A stretch of 50,269 nt of DNA from Pseudomonadota bacterium (lineage in GTDB: Bacteria > Pseudomonadota > Gammaproteobacteria > Steroidobacterales > Steroidobacteraceae): assembly GCA_026398735.1 (NCBI GenBank), contig JAPLSH010000017.1, forward strand, positions 8,062 through 58,330, given 5' to 3'. The translations under genes were made by a program, and so were the position numbers. Each line of letters starts with the position of its first letter. Positions within the stretch are counted from its first letter, which is position 1. Shown piece after piece: positions 36,578 through 44,928 of this stretch. The notes below the pieces were generated by a model. That model was not told the DNA's origin. It did no database searches and saw only the letters and a program-made list of their open reading frames with translations.

Positions 36578-37144
36578 TTACTTGGCGCGGGAGATGTACT
36601 CGCCGTTGCGCGTATCGATGCGCAGCATCTCGCCCTCGTTGATGAACAAGGGCACACGCACCACAGCACCAGTCTCCAGCTTGGCAGGCTTCTGGCCACC
36701 GGTAGCGGTGTCACCGCGCACGCCAGGATCGGTCTCGACGACCTTGAGGTCGATGTGCGGCGGCGGCATGACCAGCAGCGGCACGCCATTCCACAGCGTC
36801 ACGATGCAGGTGATGCCGTCTTTGAGCCACTTGGCGTTGTCGCCCACGGCTTCTTTGCCAGCAGCATGCTGCTCAAAGTTGTCGGGCACCATGAAGTGGA
36901 AGAAATCCCCTTCGCGATACAGGTACTGCATGTCGGTATCGACCACATCGGCCGACTCGACGCTGTCACCGGACTTCCAGGTGCGCTCGATGGTGCGACC
37001 CGTCTTAAGGTTGCGCACGCGCACGCGGTTGAAGGCCTGACCCTTGCCCGGCTTGACCATCTCGTTTTCGACGATCGAAAACGGGTCGCCGTCGATGAGG
37101 ATCTTGAGGCCCGTCTTGAATTCGCTGGTGTTGTAGCTGCCCAT
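36578..37144 (-). CDS. efp: Translation elongation factor P
   Basis: Ribosome-binding factor that rescues polyproline stalls. The 188-residue protein starts [15 protein letters not shown] and has the three OB-like domains. The loop VKPGKGQAF places Lys34, the residue beta-lysylated in the EpmA/EpmB system. The 30-bp gap to convergent epmA holds only a weak GC-rich inverted repeat (GCAGC/GCTGC), no T-tract. Confidence 0.98.
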   Translation of the reverse strand: MGSYNTSEFKTGLKILIDGDPFSIVENEMVKPGKGQAFNRVRVRNLKTGRTIERTWKSGDSVESADVVDTDMQYLYREGDFFHFMVPDNFEQHAAGKEAVGDNAKWLKDGITCIVTLWNGVPLLVMPPPHIDLKVVETDPGVRGDTATGGQKPAKLETGAVVRVPLFINEGEMLRIDTRNGEYISRAK

Positions 37145-37208
37145 GAGTGTTTCCGCTTTCGTCAGGCCAGCAGTGGACGCACAATGCGGCCATGCATAAA
37201 GGTCGCGC

Positions 37209-38273
37209 ATGGTAACCAATAGCCCCGTCAGCCGCCACCGCCCTGAGCCGGCCGTGCTCAGCTGGCAGCAGCAGCAGGCCGCAGCGGTCACCGATGTGGG
37301 CACGCTGCTGCAGCGCTTGGGTCTGCAAGCCGAACAACTCGATGCCGGCGGGCTGGCAGCACTGCAAGCGGCCACAGCGGGGTTTGCGCTGCGCGTGCCC
37401 GACAGCTTCATCGCCCGCATGCGCCCTGGTGATCCGGCCGATCCGCTGCTGCGTCAGGTGTTATCGATGCCTGCCGAGACGCTGGCTCAAGCGGGCTTTA
37501 GCAGCGACCCTCTGGCCGAAGCCGCCGCGCGGCGCGCGCCCGGACTGCTGCAAAAATACCAAGGTCGGGCACTGCTGGTGACCACTGCGGCCTGTGCGGT
37601 GCACTGCCGCTATTGCTTCCGGCGCGATTACGACTATGCCGCCGACAGCAGCGCCGAGGATGCCGGCCGCTGGGATACAGCGCTGGCGGTGTTGGCCGCC
37701 GACGCTTCCGTGCATGAAGTGATCCTCAGTGGCGGCGATCCATTGTCGCTGGGCAATGCGCGACTGGAAGGCCTGTTGCAGCGCTTGGAACAACTGCCGC
37801 ATCTGCGTCGGCTGCGCATCCACACCCGCAGCCCTATCGTCTTGCCGGCACGGGTCGACAGCGGGCTGCAACAACTGCTGGCCGCACGGCGTCTGCCACT
37901 GACCGTGGTAGTGCATGCCAATCACCCGGCAGAGATCGACGCCGATGTGGCCAACGCACTGCGCGCGTTGCGCGACACCGGTGCCAGCGTGCTCAATCAA
38001 TCGGTGCTGCTCGCTGGCATCAACGACAACGTTGCAGCACTTCAAGGCTTGTCTGAGGCGTTGCATGCGGCAGGCACCCTGCCCTATTACCTGTTTCTGC
38101 TCGATCGAGTCACGGGCACTGGCCACTTCGAAGTATCGGTGGCGCGCGCACGCGAACTGATCAACACCCTCAACACACGCTTGCCGGGCTTTCTGGTGCC
38201 GCGACTGGTGCAAGAGCTGCCGGGGCACCCCGGCAAAACCGCTGTCGACCTGCAGGTCTGGCCCGGCGACTGA
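37209..38273 (+). CDS. epmB: L-lysine 2,3-aminomutase for EF-P modification
   Basis: Radical-SAM, PLP enzyme making (R)-beta-lysine from L-lysine for EpmA. The 354-residue protein carries the cluster motif CAVHCRYC (C129, C133, C136), [23 protein letters not shown] and [11 protein letters not shown]. It is divergent from efp over 64 bp, the common efp-epmB arrangement. With epmA and Lys34 of EF-P this completes the beta-lysylation pathway in the window. Confidence 0.96.
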   Translation: MVTNSPVSRHRPEPAVLSWQQQQAAAVTDVGTLLQRLGLQAEQLDAGGLAALQAATAGFALRVPDSFIARMRPGDPADPLLRQVLSMPAETLAQAGFSSDPLAEAAARRAPGLLQKYQGRALLVTTAACAVHCRYCFRRDYDYAADSSAEDAGRWDTALAVLAADASVHEVILSGGDPLSLGNARLEGLLQRLEQLPHLRRLRIHTRSPIVLPARVDSGLQQLLAARRLPLTVVVHANHPAEIDADVANALRALRDTGASVLNQSVLLAGINDNVAALQGLSEALHAAGTLPYYLFLLDRVTGTGHFEVSVARARELINTLNTRLPGFLVPRLVQELPGHPGKTAVDLQVWPGD

Positions 38274-38359
38274 GCACCGCGCTTGTCATAGTGTGGCAGG
38301 CCTCACGTTCCCATCCGGCAGATCGTCCTACGCTTGCGGCATCGTGTCCGGAGACCGCC

Positions 38360-40399
38360 GTGTCCAATCCTGCTGCTATTCCCATTGTTGTCGTCAGCCA
38401 CTCTGCCCAAGCAGTGGATGTGCTGCGTGCTGTGTTGCGCCACGGTGGCCTGACCAGTGAACTGACTGCGATCGAGACGCTCGAACACCTGCCTGCGGCG
38501 CTGCACCGCTGCCAGCCCGAGCTGCTGTTGTGTATCGACGCAGAGGTGGCACAGCTGACGCAAATCGCGGCACTGCGCAACGCGTACGAACCGCAGCTGG
38601 CTCTGCTGTCTATTCGCCACTCTCTGACGGAAGAGCAGATTGGCCTCGACATGTCCCACGGTGCGCGCGATGCAGTAAATCTGGCCTCGCCAGTGCGCCT
38701 GCAATCGGTGGTGGCTCGTGAACTGCGCACGTGGCGTTTGGATCAAGCGCTCAAAGACACGCTGACACTGGCCAAGGACACACATCACCAGACCCTGCAC
38801 TCCACTGCCAGCACCGAGCGCGACGCGTTGGCCGTAGTACAGGACGGCATGCTCACTAGCGCCAATCATCCGTGGCTGGCGCTGCTAGGAATTGAATCAC
38901 CAGACAGTCAGATCGGGCTACCGGTGATGGATTTGTTTGACGAGTCGAGCCATGCCGATCTTAAGAGCGCGCTAGTAGCGTGCAACAAAGGCGGCAACGG
39001 CATTTCAGTGACGGTTGATGCACTGCGTGGCGATGGCAGTACGCACACCGTAACCCTGTGGCCCCGAATCGGCCTGCATGCCGGTGCCAAGTGCATCGAA
39101 TTGCGTGTGCCGCTGGCGGCTCCAGAGGTGCACCCCGACGTTAGTGTCGCGCCTGTACCGGTGACCGGACTGTTGCCGCGTCAGATGTGGCTGGAGGCTG
39201 TCAGTGGACGACTGCGCAGCAGCTTGCAAGGCGGCTCGCGCTATTTGCTGTGTCTGCGTATCGATGACTTTGCACAGATCGAGCGCAAGCTCGGCGCCAT
39301 CGACAGCCAGCAGGTGCTGGATCGCGTCAGTGCGCTGACCGAATCCATGCTGATGACTCAAGATATTTTGGGACGCTACAGCAGCACCGGCTGGTGCGCG
39401 CTGATCGAGCGCGGCACCGACCGCGATGCACGGGCTTGGGCACAGCGCCTGCAAGCCCGACTGGCACTGCAGGACTCGCCGTGGGGCGACGCCAGTGTTA
39501 AACCCACGCTTAGCGTCGGCATCGTTACCGCACCGGCTACTTCAGACGATGCAGGCAGCTTGTTCTTTGAAGCCTTGGATGCACTGCAGGCCGCGCGAGA
39601 AGCTGGCAACACTCAAGTTGTGATGGTCGAGTCTACTCAGAGCAACACGCGCAGCGTGACCCACGACGAAGGCTGGGTGACGGCTATCCGCGCAGCGCTG
39701 CAAGCCGACCGCTTTCGATTGGTGCAGATGCCTGTGGCCAGCCTCAGCGTAGTCGATACCGGCATGTACGACATTCTGCTGCGTATGCTGGATGAATCCG
39801 GTCGCGATATTTCGCCGGCAGAGTTTATGCCTGCAGCACAGCGCAACGGCCTGATGCGCCACATCGACCGTTGGGTGCTCAGCGCTGCACTAAAGCTCGC
39901 CGCACGCCGCAATCCAACCTGCCTGTTCCTGCGTCTGTCGACTGAGAGCGCGCTGGATCCGACACTGATGACTTGGCTGGATGCGCAGCTGCGCGTCTCG
40001 CATGTGCCGCCACAGCGCTTGTGCATACAGGTACCCGAAGAAACTGCCGTGGCACATCCTCAGGAGATAGCGATGCTGGCCACTGCACTGCGCGCGCGCC
40101 GCATGCGCTTTGCGTTAGAGCATTTTGGTATCGGCCCGACGCCGCTGAAGATGCTCGACACGCTGCCCATGGACTTCATCAAGATCGATGGATCATTAAT
40201 GCAGGGCCTGACTGACGACGCCGCGCAGCGCGAACGCGTACGTGACATCGCCACCGCCGCCAGCGGTCGTGGCATCGCCGCCATTGCCGAACGCATCGAA
40301 GATGCCAACACCATGGCTGCCTTGTGGGATCTGGGGGTGGACCTATTGCAGGGCCACCTGATCCAGATGCACGAGGAAGTGGTGCTGGCCTCGGCCTAA
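38360..40399 (+). CDS. FimX-like degenerate GGDEF/EAL protein
   Basis: Soluble 679-residue protein with the FimX-type layout: receiver-like region (about 5-125, acceptor site LLLCIDAE lacking the usual context), PAS-like region (about 135-255), GGDEF-like domain with SSTGW at 341-345 in place of GGDEF, and EAL-like domain with DIL at 471-473 in place of EAL and EHFGIG in place of DDFGTG. Neither cyclase nor phosphodiesterase activity is expected. FimX of Pseudomonas and Xanthomonas uses such a dead EAL domain to bind c-di-GMP and drive type IV pilus assembly, so a pilus effector role is inferred, supported by fimV in the same window. GTG 38360 has CGGAG with 6-nt spacing. Its stop codon overlaps the convergent gene's stop. 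Confidence 0.85.
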   Translation: MSNPAAIPIVVVSHSAQAVDVLRAVLRHGGLTSELTAIETLEHLPAALHRCQPELLLCIDAEVAQLTQIAALRNAYEPQLALLSIRHSLTEEQIGLDMSHGARDAVNLASPVRLQSVVARELRTWRLDQALKDTLTLAKDTHHQTLHSTASTERDALAVVQDGMLTSANHPWLALLGIESPDSQIGLPVMDLFDESSHADLKSALVACNKGGNGISVTVDALRGDGSTHTVTLWPRIGLHAGAKCIELRVPLAAPEVHPDVSVAPVPVTGLLPRQMWLEAVSGRLRSSLQGGSRYLLCLRIDDFAQIERKLGAIDSQQVLDRVSALTESMLMTQDILGRYSSTGWCALIERGTDRDARAWAQRLQARLALQDSPWGDASVKPTLSVGIVTAPATSDDAGSLFFEALDALQAAREAGNTQVVMVESTQSNTRSVTHDEGWVTAIRAALQADRFRLVQMPVASLSVVDTGMYDILLRMLDESGRDISPAEFMPAAQRNGLMRHIDRWVLSAALKLAARRNPTCLFLRLSTESALDPTLMTWLDAQLRVSHVPPQRLCIQVPEETAVAHPQEIAMLATALRARRMRFALEHFGIGPTPLKMLDTLPMDFIKIDGSLMQGLTDDAAQRERVRDIATAASGRGIAAIAERIEDANTMAALWDLGVDLLQGHLIQMHEEVVLASA

Positions 40400-43300
40400 C
40401 TACCTGCCTTGACTGCCACCACGTTGTCATCGGTGTTGCGGTCGATGCGCTTGTTGTAAGGATCGACGCCGGCAAACTTAGGCTCGGCACTGCTGCGCAG
40501 CACAATCTGCTGCTCGCCATCGTGCACGGCGCTGCGCTGCATCAGCAGCACGCTGTCACGCTTGAAGCCTTTCTTGCCAGGCTCGGCCGTAAACAGCCCC
40601 ACTTCAAACGCTTCGTTCAGGGGCGTAGCAGTCTCTTTGCCTTGGCCGTCGGCATACAGCTTTGCACCCTTGACCTGCAACGTGGTTTCCCACTGCCCAT
40701 CGGCAAGCTTGCGGCTGGTGGCAGCGCTGACCTTCACGTCATACAGCGTGATGCGTTCAAACAGATCGGCAATCAGCTGCTCATGCGCCGGGCCGGTCTC
40801 CTCACGCAGGATGCGCAGGAAGTCGCGCGGATTGGGATAAGGCGCGCTCTTGAAGGCGTACTGCTTAAGCAGCCGCTGCAGCGTGCGATTGACCACCGCC
40901 TCGCCCACTTCTTCCTTGAGCAGATACATCGCGATGCCGCCCTTCTGATAGTGGATATACGGCTGCATCTCCACCCGCTCTAGCGGCATCTCCTCCAGCT
41001 TTTCGCTGCCGCGGGCGCGCAGGTACTTGTCCATTTCGAGCTTAAGAAACTTACGGATCTGCTCCGGTCCGTAGGTGCGCTCCATCACCAGCAGCGCCGA
41101 GTACTGCGCCATCGACTCCACCAGGAAGGTGTTGCCTTGTTGGTCGGCGCTGATCAGCTGATGACCCCACCACTGGTGCCCGATCTCGTGCGCCGTGACA
41201 TAGGTGACCATGTCGACGTCTTCGGGGTCCTTGCGATTGAGGATGAAGCCGATCGACTCGGAGTACGGGATGGTGTTGGCAAAGGACTGCGCAAAGCTGG
41301 CATAAGCCGGGAACTCCAGAATGCGCAGCTGGCGAAACTGAAACGGACTAAAGGCCTCGCTAAACACATCCAACGAGGTCTTCATTGCAGTCAGCATGGT
41401 GGCTGTGTTGTGGTCGTGCGCAGGGTGGTGATAGATGGCCAAGTCCACGTCATGCCAGCGATCGCGCGCTACGTCATAGCGCGCCGACTGAATCGAGAAG
41501 AAGTTTTGGATAGGCGCATCGGTGCGATAGCGCGCAATCCGCCGATCCCCTTCAATTCGTTCCAACTCCTGGTACCCAGGTGCTACTACCAGCTGATCGG
41601 CCTCGGTCGATACTGTGATATCGGCGTTGACCCAGTCACTGTCACGGCGCAGGCCGTTGAAGGCACGCGCACTGTCGTCCTCCAGCTTTGCTGGTCGCAG
41701 CTCGGGCTCTAGACCATATTTGCGACGCTTGATGCGATCGGACAGGAACTCACCGCGAGACACGCCCAGGCCCGGCGCGATCTCGCTGTTGTCGACGAAG
41801 GTACCGTTGCCCACTACGCGGGTATCGTTGCCGCGATGACGAAAGCCTTTCTGCTCGCGCACAGTGGCAAAGCGCAACGTCGCCCGATCACCCGGTGCCA
41901 GCGGCTGATCGAGCCGGTAGATGCGGTAGCTGAACTGCGACAGCTCTTTTTCAAGGGTAGCGCCGTCCAACTCCAGCTGTGTGACCTGCAGGTCACGGTC
42001 CAGGTTCACATGCACATGTTGGAGCGGAGCGTTGGTGCGATTCTCGAGCACATAGCTGCCCTGCGTTACCACACGCGACTGCGACGGATACAGCGCTACA
42101 TTCAGCACCACATCCACGATGCGCGGCTGCGGCAGCGACTCATACTGCAGCACTGCCTTTTCCTTGTCCGCAGTCCAGCGCTCCACGTCCTGCCGTGTGC
42201 GATAGGGGTTGAGGACATTGGTGTTGTAGAAGATGTAGCTGCCCAAGCCCACCATGGCCAGCAGCGCAATCCCTGCCACGGCACCTGCGGGGCCTGCCAG
42301 CCGCGCAGGCAAGCGCTTGAACCTTGCCTTGAGCGGCACCACCGTACCTCGGCGCCACAGCGCCTGAGTCAGCACTACCAGGATCAGTGCACACGCATAC
42401 CAATAGGCATCAAACCATGCAGCGTGGGCTGCGAATGTGCCCTGCCCGTTCATGTCCGAGAGCGGCACACCGGGTGCGCTGGCGTATTGATACAGGTGAT
42501 GCTCAAAGCCCATGTTGCCCAGCGTGCTGCGCGCCACGATGAACACCAGCATGGCGAGCCAACCGGCCTGCTTGTTGGGCACCAGGGTTTGCACCAACAC
42601 GGCCAGCACCGCCATCAGCGTGACGTTGAGGCTCCAAGGCAGTACGTACCACAACAGATAGTGGCCAAACTCCAGCTGCGTATAGCCCTTGAGCAGCTGC
42701 ACCACCATGGCGGCGATCGCGCTACCGGCCAGCGTCGACACCAGTACCAGCGTAATGGCCAGCATCTTGGGCAGCACGAAGGCCCAGTCCGGTGCGGGCG
42801 TCACATCGAGTATTTCGTGTGTACGCCGGTCACGGCTGCTCCACACTAGTTCGCCCGCATAATAGATGGCGATAATCAACGGAATGACGGCGAAGCTGCC
42901 CTGCAACGCAGCGATCATCACGCGCGTGACGGGCAACGTCTCGACTTCATACATCTGGCTGGCAAACCACAGCGAACCTGCGGCATTTACACAGCCGAAG
43001 AACACCAGCACTACATAGCCCGGGTTGCGAAAGGCAGCGGCCATGTCAAAGCGCACCAGCGCCCACACCGCTGCCCAACCACCTGGATTGCCGGTAGGCA
43101 TCGGCACCACGCTGGCCACCGGCGCAGCGTCAACAATCGCCTTAACTCGCTTGGGCGCCTTAGGCGCACGGCCTTCAACGCGATACAGGCGCAGTGCCAG
43201 CGCCAGCACCACGGCAGTCAGACCCACCCAGATCAATCGATTCCACAACAGTGTGTCCTGCAGTGCTGGCATGAGCGTATTGCGCTCAGCGGCCGTCCAA

Positions 43301-43965
43301 TACTTGGTGGCAAGACCCACAGCAGCCATACCAAACGGGTCAAACAAAGCCACCCAGTATTCAAACTGCGGTTTGTCCAGCAGCCCCATGGCAACCAGAT
43401 ACAACACCAGAAACACCACAGTGCCGATGTAGGTCGCCATCATCGAGCGAGTGGCGATCGCCAGCGCGAACAGTGCGGCTGACATCACCAGCAAGGTCGG
43501 TCCGCAAAACAGCAGCCAAGCCTGCAGATACCAGATCAGATGAAACGGACCGACTGTCTCCGCATCGAGCCAAGGCATCGCTGCACCGATGGCATTGCCC
43601 AGCGGCACGCTGGCAAACACCAACATCGCCACCGCAAAGGCACCAGCAAAGCGACCCAACAGATAGTCGGTGCGACGCAAGCGGGTGCTGTGCACGATGG
43701 CCCCAAAGCGCGTCTCGTCATCGCGCACTACGGCGTTGGCCACAAAGGCTGCGACCACAAACAGACTAAACACACTCATGATCATCGTGGTCTGGGCGAT
43801 AACAAACGGTGCGTTGACCAGCACGTTGCCGCCCTTGCCGCCGATGCTCAGGTTGTCGGATGCCGCAGCACCAAAAGCCATCAAGAAAAAGATGAGAAAG
43901 GTCGCCCAGAAAGCAGGCGATGTGAGCTGATAGCGCAGTTCAAAGCGCGCGACTGAAAGCAGCAT
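40396..43965 (-). CDS. ABC-2 permease fused to M1-family metallopeptidase
   Basis: Large inner-membrane protein of 1189 residues. The first about 630 residues hold two ABC-2 permease-like halves with some 12 membrane segments (starting MLLSVARFELRYQLTSPAFW; second half from VWALVRFDMAAAFRNPGYV). The rest is an M1 aminopeptidase-like domain with zinc site HEIGH (926-930) and E950; the distal Glu is one residue further than in classical M1 enzymes, as is usual in this fused family. The ATPase gene 10 bp upstream completes an exporter. Substrate unknown; such fusions may process or transport peptides or act in envelope stress defence. The ATG at 43965 was chosen by homology; the longer frame to 44115 lies in the ATPase gene. 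Confidence 0.92.
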   Translation of the reverse strand: MLLSVARFELRYQLTSPAFWATFLIFFLMAFGAAASDNLSIGGKGGNVLVNAPFVIAQTTMIMSVFSLFVVAAFVANAVVRDDETRFGAIVHSTRLRRTDYLLGRFAGAFAVAMLVFASVPLGNAIGAAMPWLDAETVGPFHLIWYLQAWLLFCGPTLLVMSAALFALAIATRSMMATYIGTVVFLVLYLVAMGLLDKPQFEYWVALFDPFGMAAVGLATKYWTAAERNTLMPALQDTLLWNRLIWVGLTAVVLALALRLYRVEGRAPKAPKRVKAIVDAAPVASVVPMPTGNPGGWAAVWALVRFDMAAAFRNPGYVVLVFFGCVNAAGSLWFASQMYEVETLPVTRVMIAALQGSFAVIPLIIAIYYAGELVWSSRDRRTHEILDVTPAPDWAFVLPKMLAITLVLVSTLAGSAIAAMVVQLLKGYTQLEFGHYLLWYVLPWSLNVTLMAVLAVLVQTLVPNKQAGWLAMLVFIVARSTLGNMGFEHHLYQYASAPGVPLSDMNGQGTFAAHAAWFDAYWYACALILVVLTQALWRRGTVVPLKARFKRLPARLAGPAGAVAGIALLAMVGLGSYIFYNTNVLNPYRTRQDVERWTADKEKAVLQYESLPQPRIVDVVLNVALYPSQSRVVTQGSYVLENRTNAPLQHVHVNLDRDLQVTQLELDGATLEKELSQFSYRIYRLDQPLAPGDRATLRFATVREQKGFRHRGNDTRVVGNGTFVDNSEIAPGLGVSRGEFLSDRIKRRKYGLEPELRPAKLEDDSARAFNGLRRDSDWVNADITVSTEADQLVVAPGYQELERIEGDRRIARYRTDAPIQNFFSIQSARYDVARDRWHDVDLAIYHHPAHDHNTATMLTAMKTSLDVFSEAFSPFQFRQLRILEFPAYASFAQSFANTIPYSESIGFILNRKDPEDVDMVTYVTAHEIGHQWWGHQLISADQQGNTFLVESMAQYSALLVMERTYGPEQIRKFLKLEMDKYLRARGSEKLEEMPLERVEMQPYIHYQKGGIAMYLLKEEVGEAVVNRTLQRLLKQYAFKSAPYPNPRDFLRILREETGPAHEQLIADLFERITLYDVKVSAATSRKLADGQWETTLQVKGAKLYADGQGKETATPLNEAFEVGLFTAEPGKKGFKRDSVLLMQRSAVHDGEQQIVLRSSAEPKFAGVDPYNKRIDRNTDDNVVAVKAGS

Positions 43966-43975
43966 AGGTAGGGCC

Positions 43976-44854
43976 TCAGGCCGCAGCGCGGGTGGTGGCG
44001 AGCGTGGCGAAATACACGTCTTCAAGTCCGGCACGTGCCAGCTCAAAGCCCTCACCGGGATTGGCATCGGCCAGCACATGTACCAGCGTGCGACCGGCCA
44101 ACAGCCGTGTGGCAATCACTTGATGCGCAGCCTTGCAGGCATCGAGCTCACTCTTACCGATGATCTTGCGCCACACACGACCGTGCAGGCTGTCGATGAG
44201 CACTTGCGGCGCGCCCTCACCCACAATGCGGCCATTGGCCAGAATGGCCATGCGCGGACACAGATCGGCCACGTCTTCAACGATGTGCGTAGAGAGAATC
44301 ACCACCACGCTCTCACCGATGCCAGCGAGCAGATTCAAAAAGCGGTTGCGCTCTTCCGGATCCAAGCCTGCTGTGGGCTCATCGACAATGACCAGCCGCG
44401 GATTGCCCAGCAGTGCCTGCGCAATACCAAAGCGCTGACGCATGCCACCAGAGAACCCGGCCAAGGCCTTCTTGCGCACCGCCCACAGGTTGACCTGCTG
44501 CAGCAGCGCCTCCACTGCTTCGCGACGTTCGCCGCGAGCTGCATAGCCTTTGAGCACTGCCAAGTGATCAAGCATGTCGTAGGCGGACACGCGCGGGTAC
44601 ACCCCAAAGTCCTGCGGCAGATAGCCCAGCACACGGCGCAACGCCGGCGCATCGGCCAATACATCGATGCCATCAAACGTAATGCTGCCGGACTGCGGCA
44701 GCTGCAAGGTGGCGATGCTGCGCATCAGCGTGCTCTTGCCGGCGCCGTTGGGGCCCAGCAGGCCAAACATCCCGGCGGGGATGGTCAGCGAGACATCGTC
44801 GAGCGCGCGGGTGCCGTTGGCATAGGTATGGGTCAGGTGGGCAATCGACAGCAT
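43976..44854 (-). CDS. ABC transporter ATPase (partner of permease/peptidase)
   Basis: ATPase subunit of 292 residues of the ABC-2 export type: Walker A LLGPNGAGKST (K40), Q-loop GYLPQDFGVYP, signature GFSGGMRQRFGIAQALL, Walker B LVIVDEPTAGLD and the switch STHIVEDV. The short C-terminal domain (about 215-290) is typical of drug or lantibiotic-type exporters. It starts with GAGG upstream and an extended -10 promoter inside a perfect dyad (44875-44900). Operon with the permease/peptidase. Confidence 0.95.
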   Translation of the reverse strand: MLSIAHLTHTYANGTRALDDVSLTIPAGMFGLLGPNGAGKSTLMRSIATLQLPQSGSITFDGIDVLADAPALRRVLGYLPQDFGVYPRVSAYDMLDHLAVLKGYAARGERREAVEALLQQVNLWAVRKKALAGFSGGMRQRFGIAQALLGNPRLVIVDEPTAGLDPEERNRFLNLLAGIGESVVVILSTHIVEDVADLCPRMAILANGRIVGEGAPQVLIDSLHGRVWRKIIGKSELDACKAAHQVIATRLLAGRTLVHVLADANPGEGFELARAGLEDVYFATLATTRAAA

Positions 44855-44874
44855 GGCAGCCTCGCAGCGTTGAG

Positions 44875-44900
44875 TGGTGTTTTATACCACTACAACACCA
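44875..44900 (-). promoter_or_regulatory. GGTG-N16-CACC operator dyad (YtrA/GntR-like)
   Basis: Perfect 7-bp inverted repeat TGGTGTT / AACACCA with a 12-bp spacer, that is GGTG (44876-44879), 16 bases, CACC (44896-44899). This matches the palindrome reported for the GntR-family repressor YtrA in Xanthomonas. It spans the putative -10 of the ABC ATPase gene, the position expected for repression. No GntR gene is adjacent. Sequence match seen; regulator identity inferred. Confidence 0.65.
44881..44889 (-). promoter_or_regulatory. Extended -10 promoter of the ABC/peptidase operon
   Basis: Minus-strand TGGTATAAA: TG one base before TATAAA. A perfect TTGACA lies at 44908-44913, but its 21-bp spacer is too long for an ordinary promoter unless the true -10 is shifted. 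The leader to the ATG at 44854 would be about 20 bases and contains GAGG. Confidence 0.5.
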
Positions 44901-44928
44901 GAGGGGCTGTCAAGCTTCTTCGACGATT

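Noticed and set aside
44908-44913. Perfect TTGACA upstream of the ABC ATPase gene as -35
   Set aside because: The spacer to TATAAA is 21 bp; the extended -10 reading explains the promoter better.
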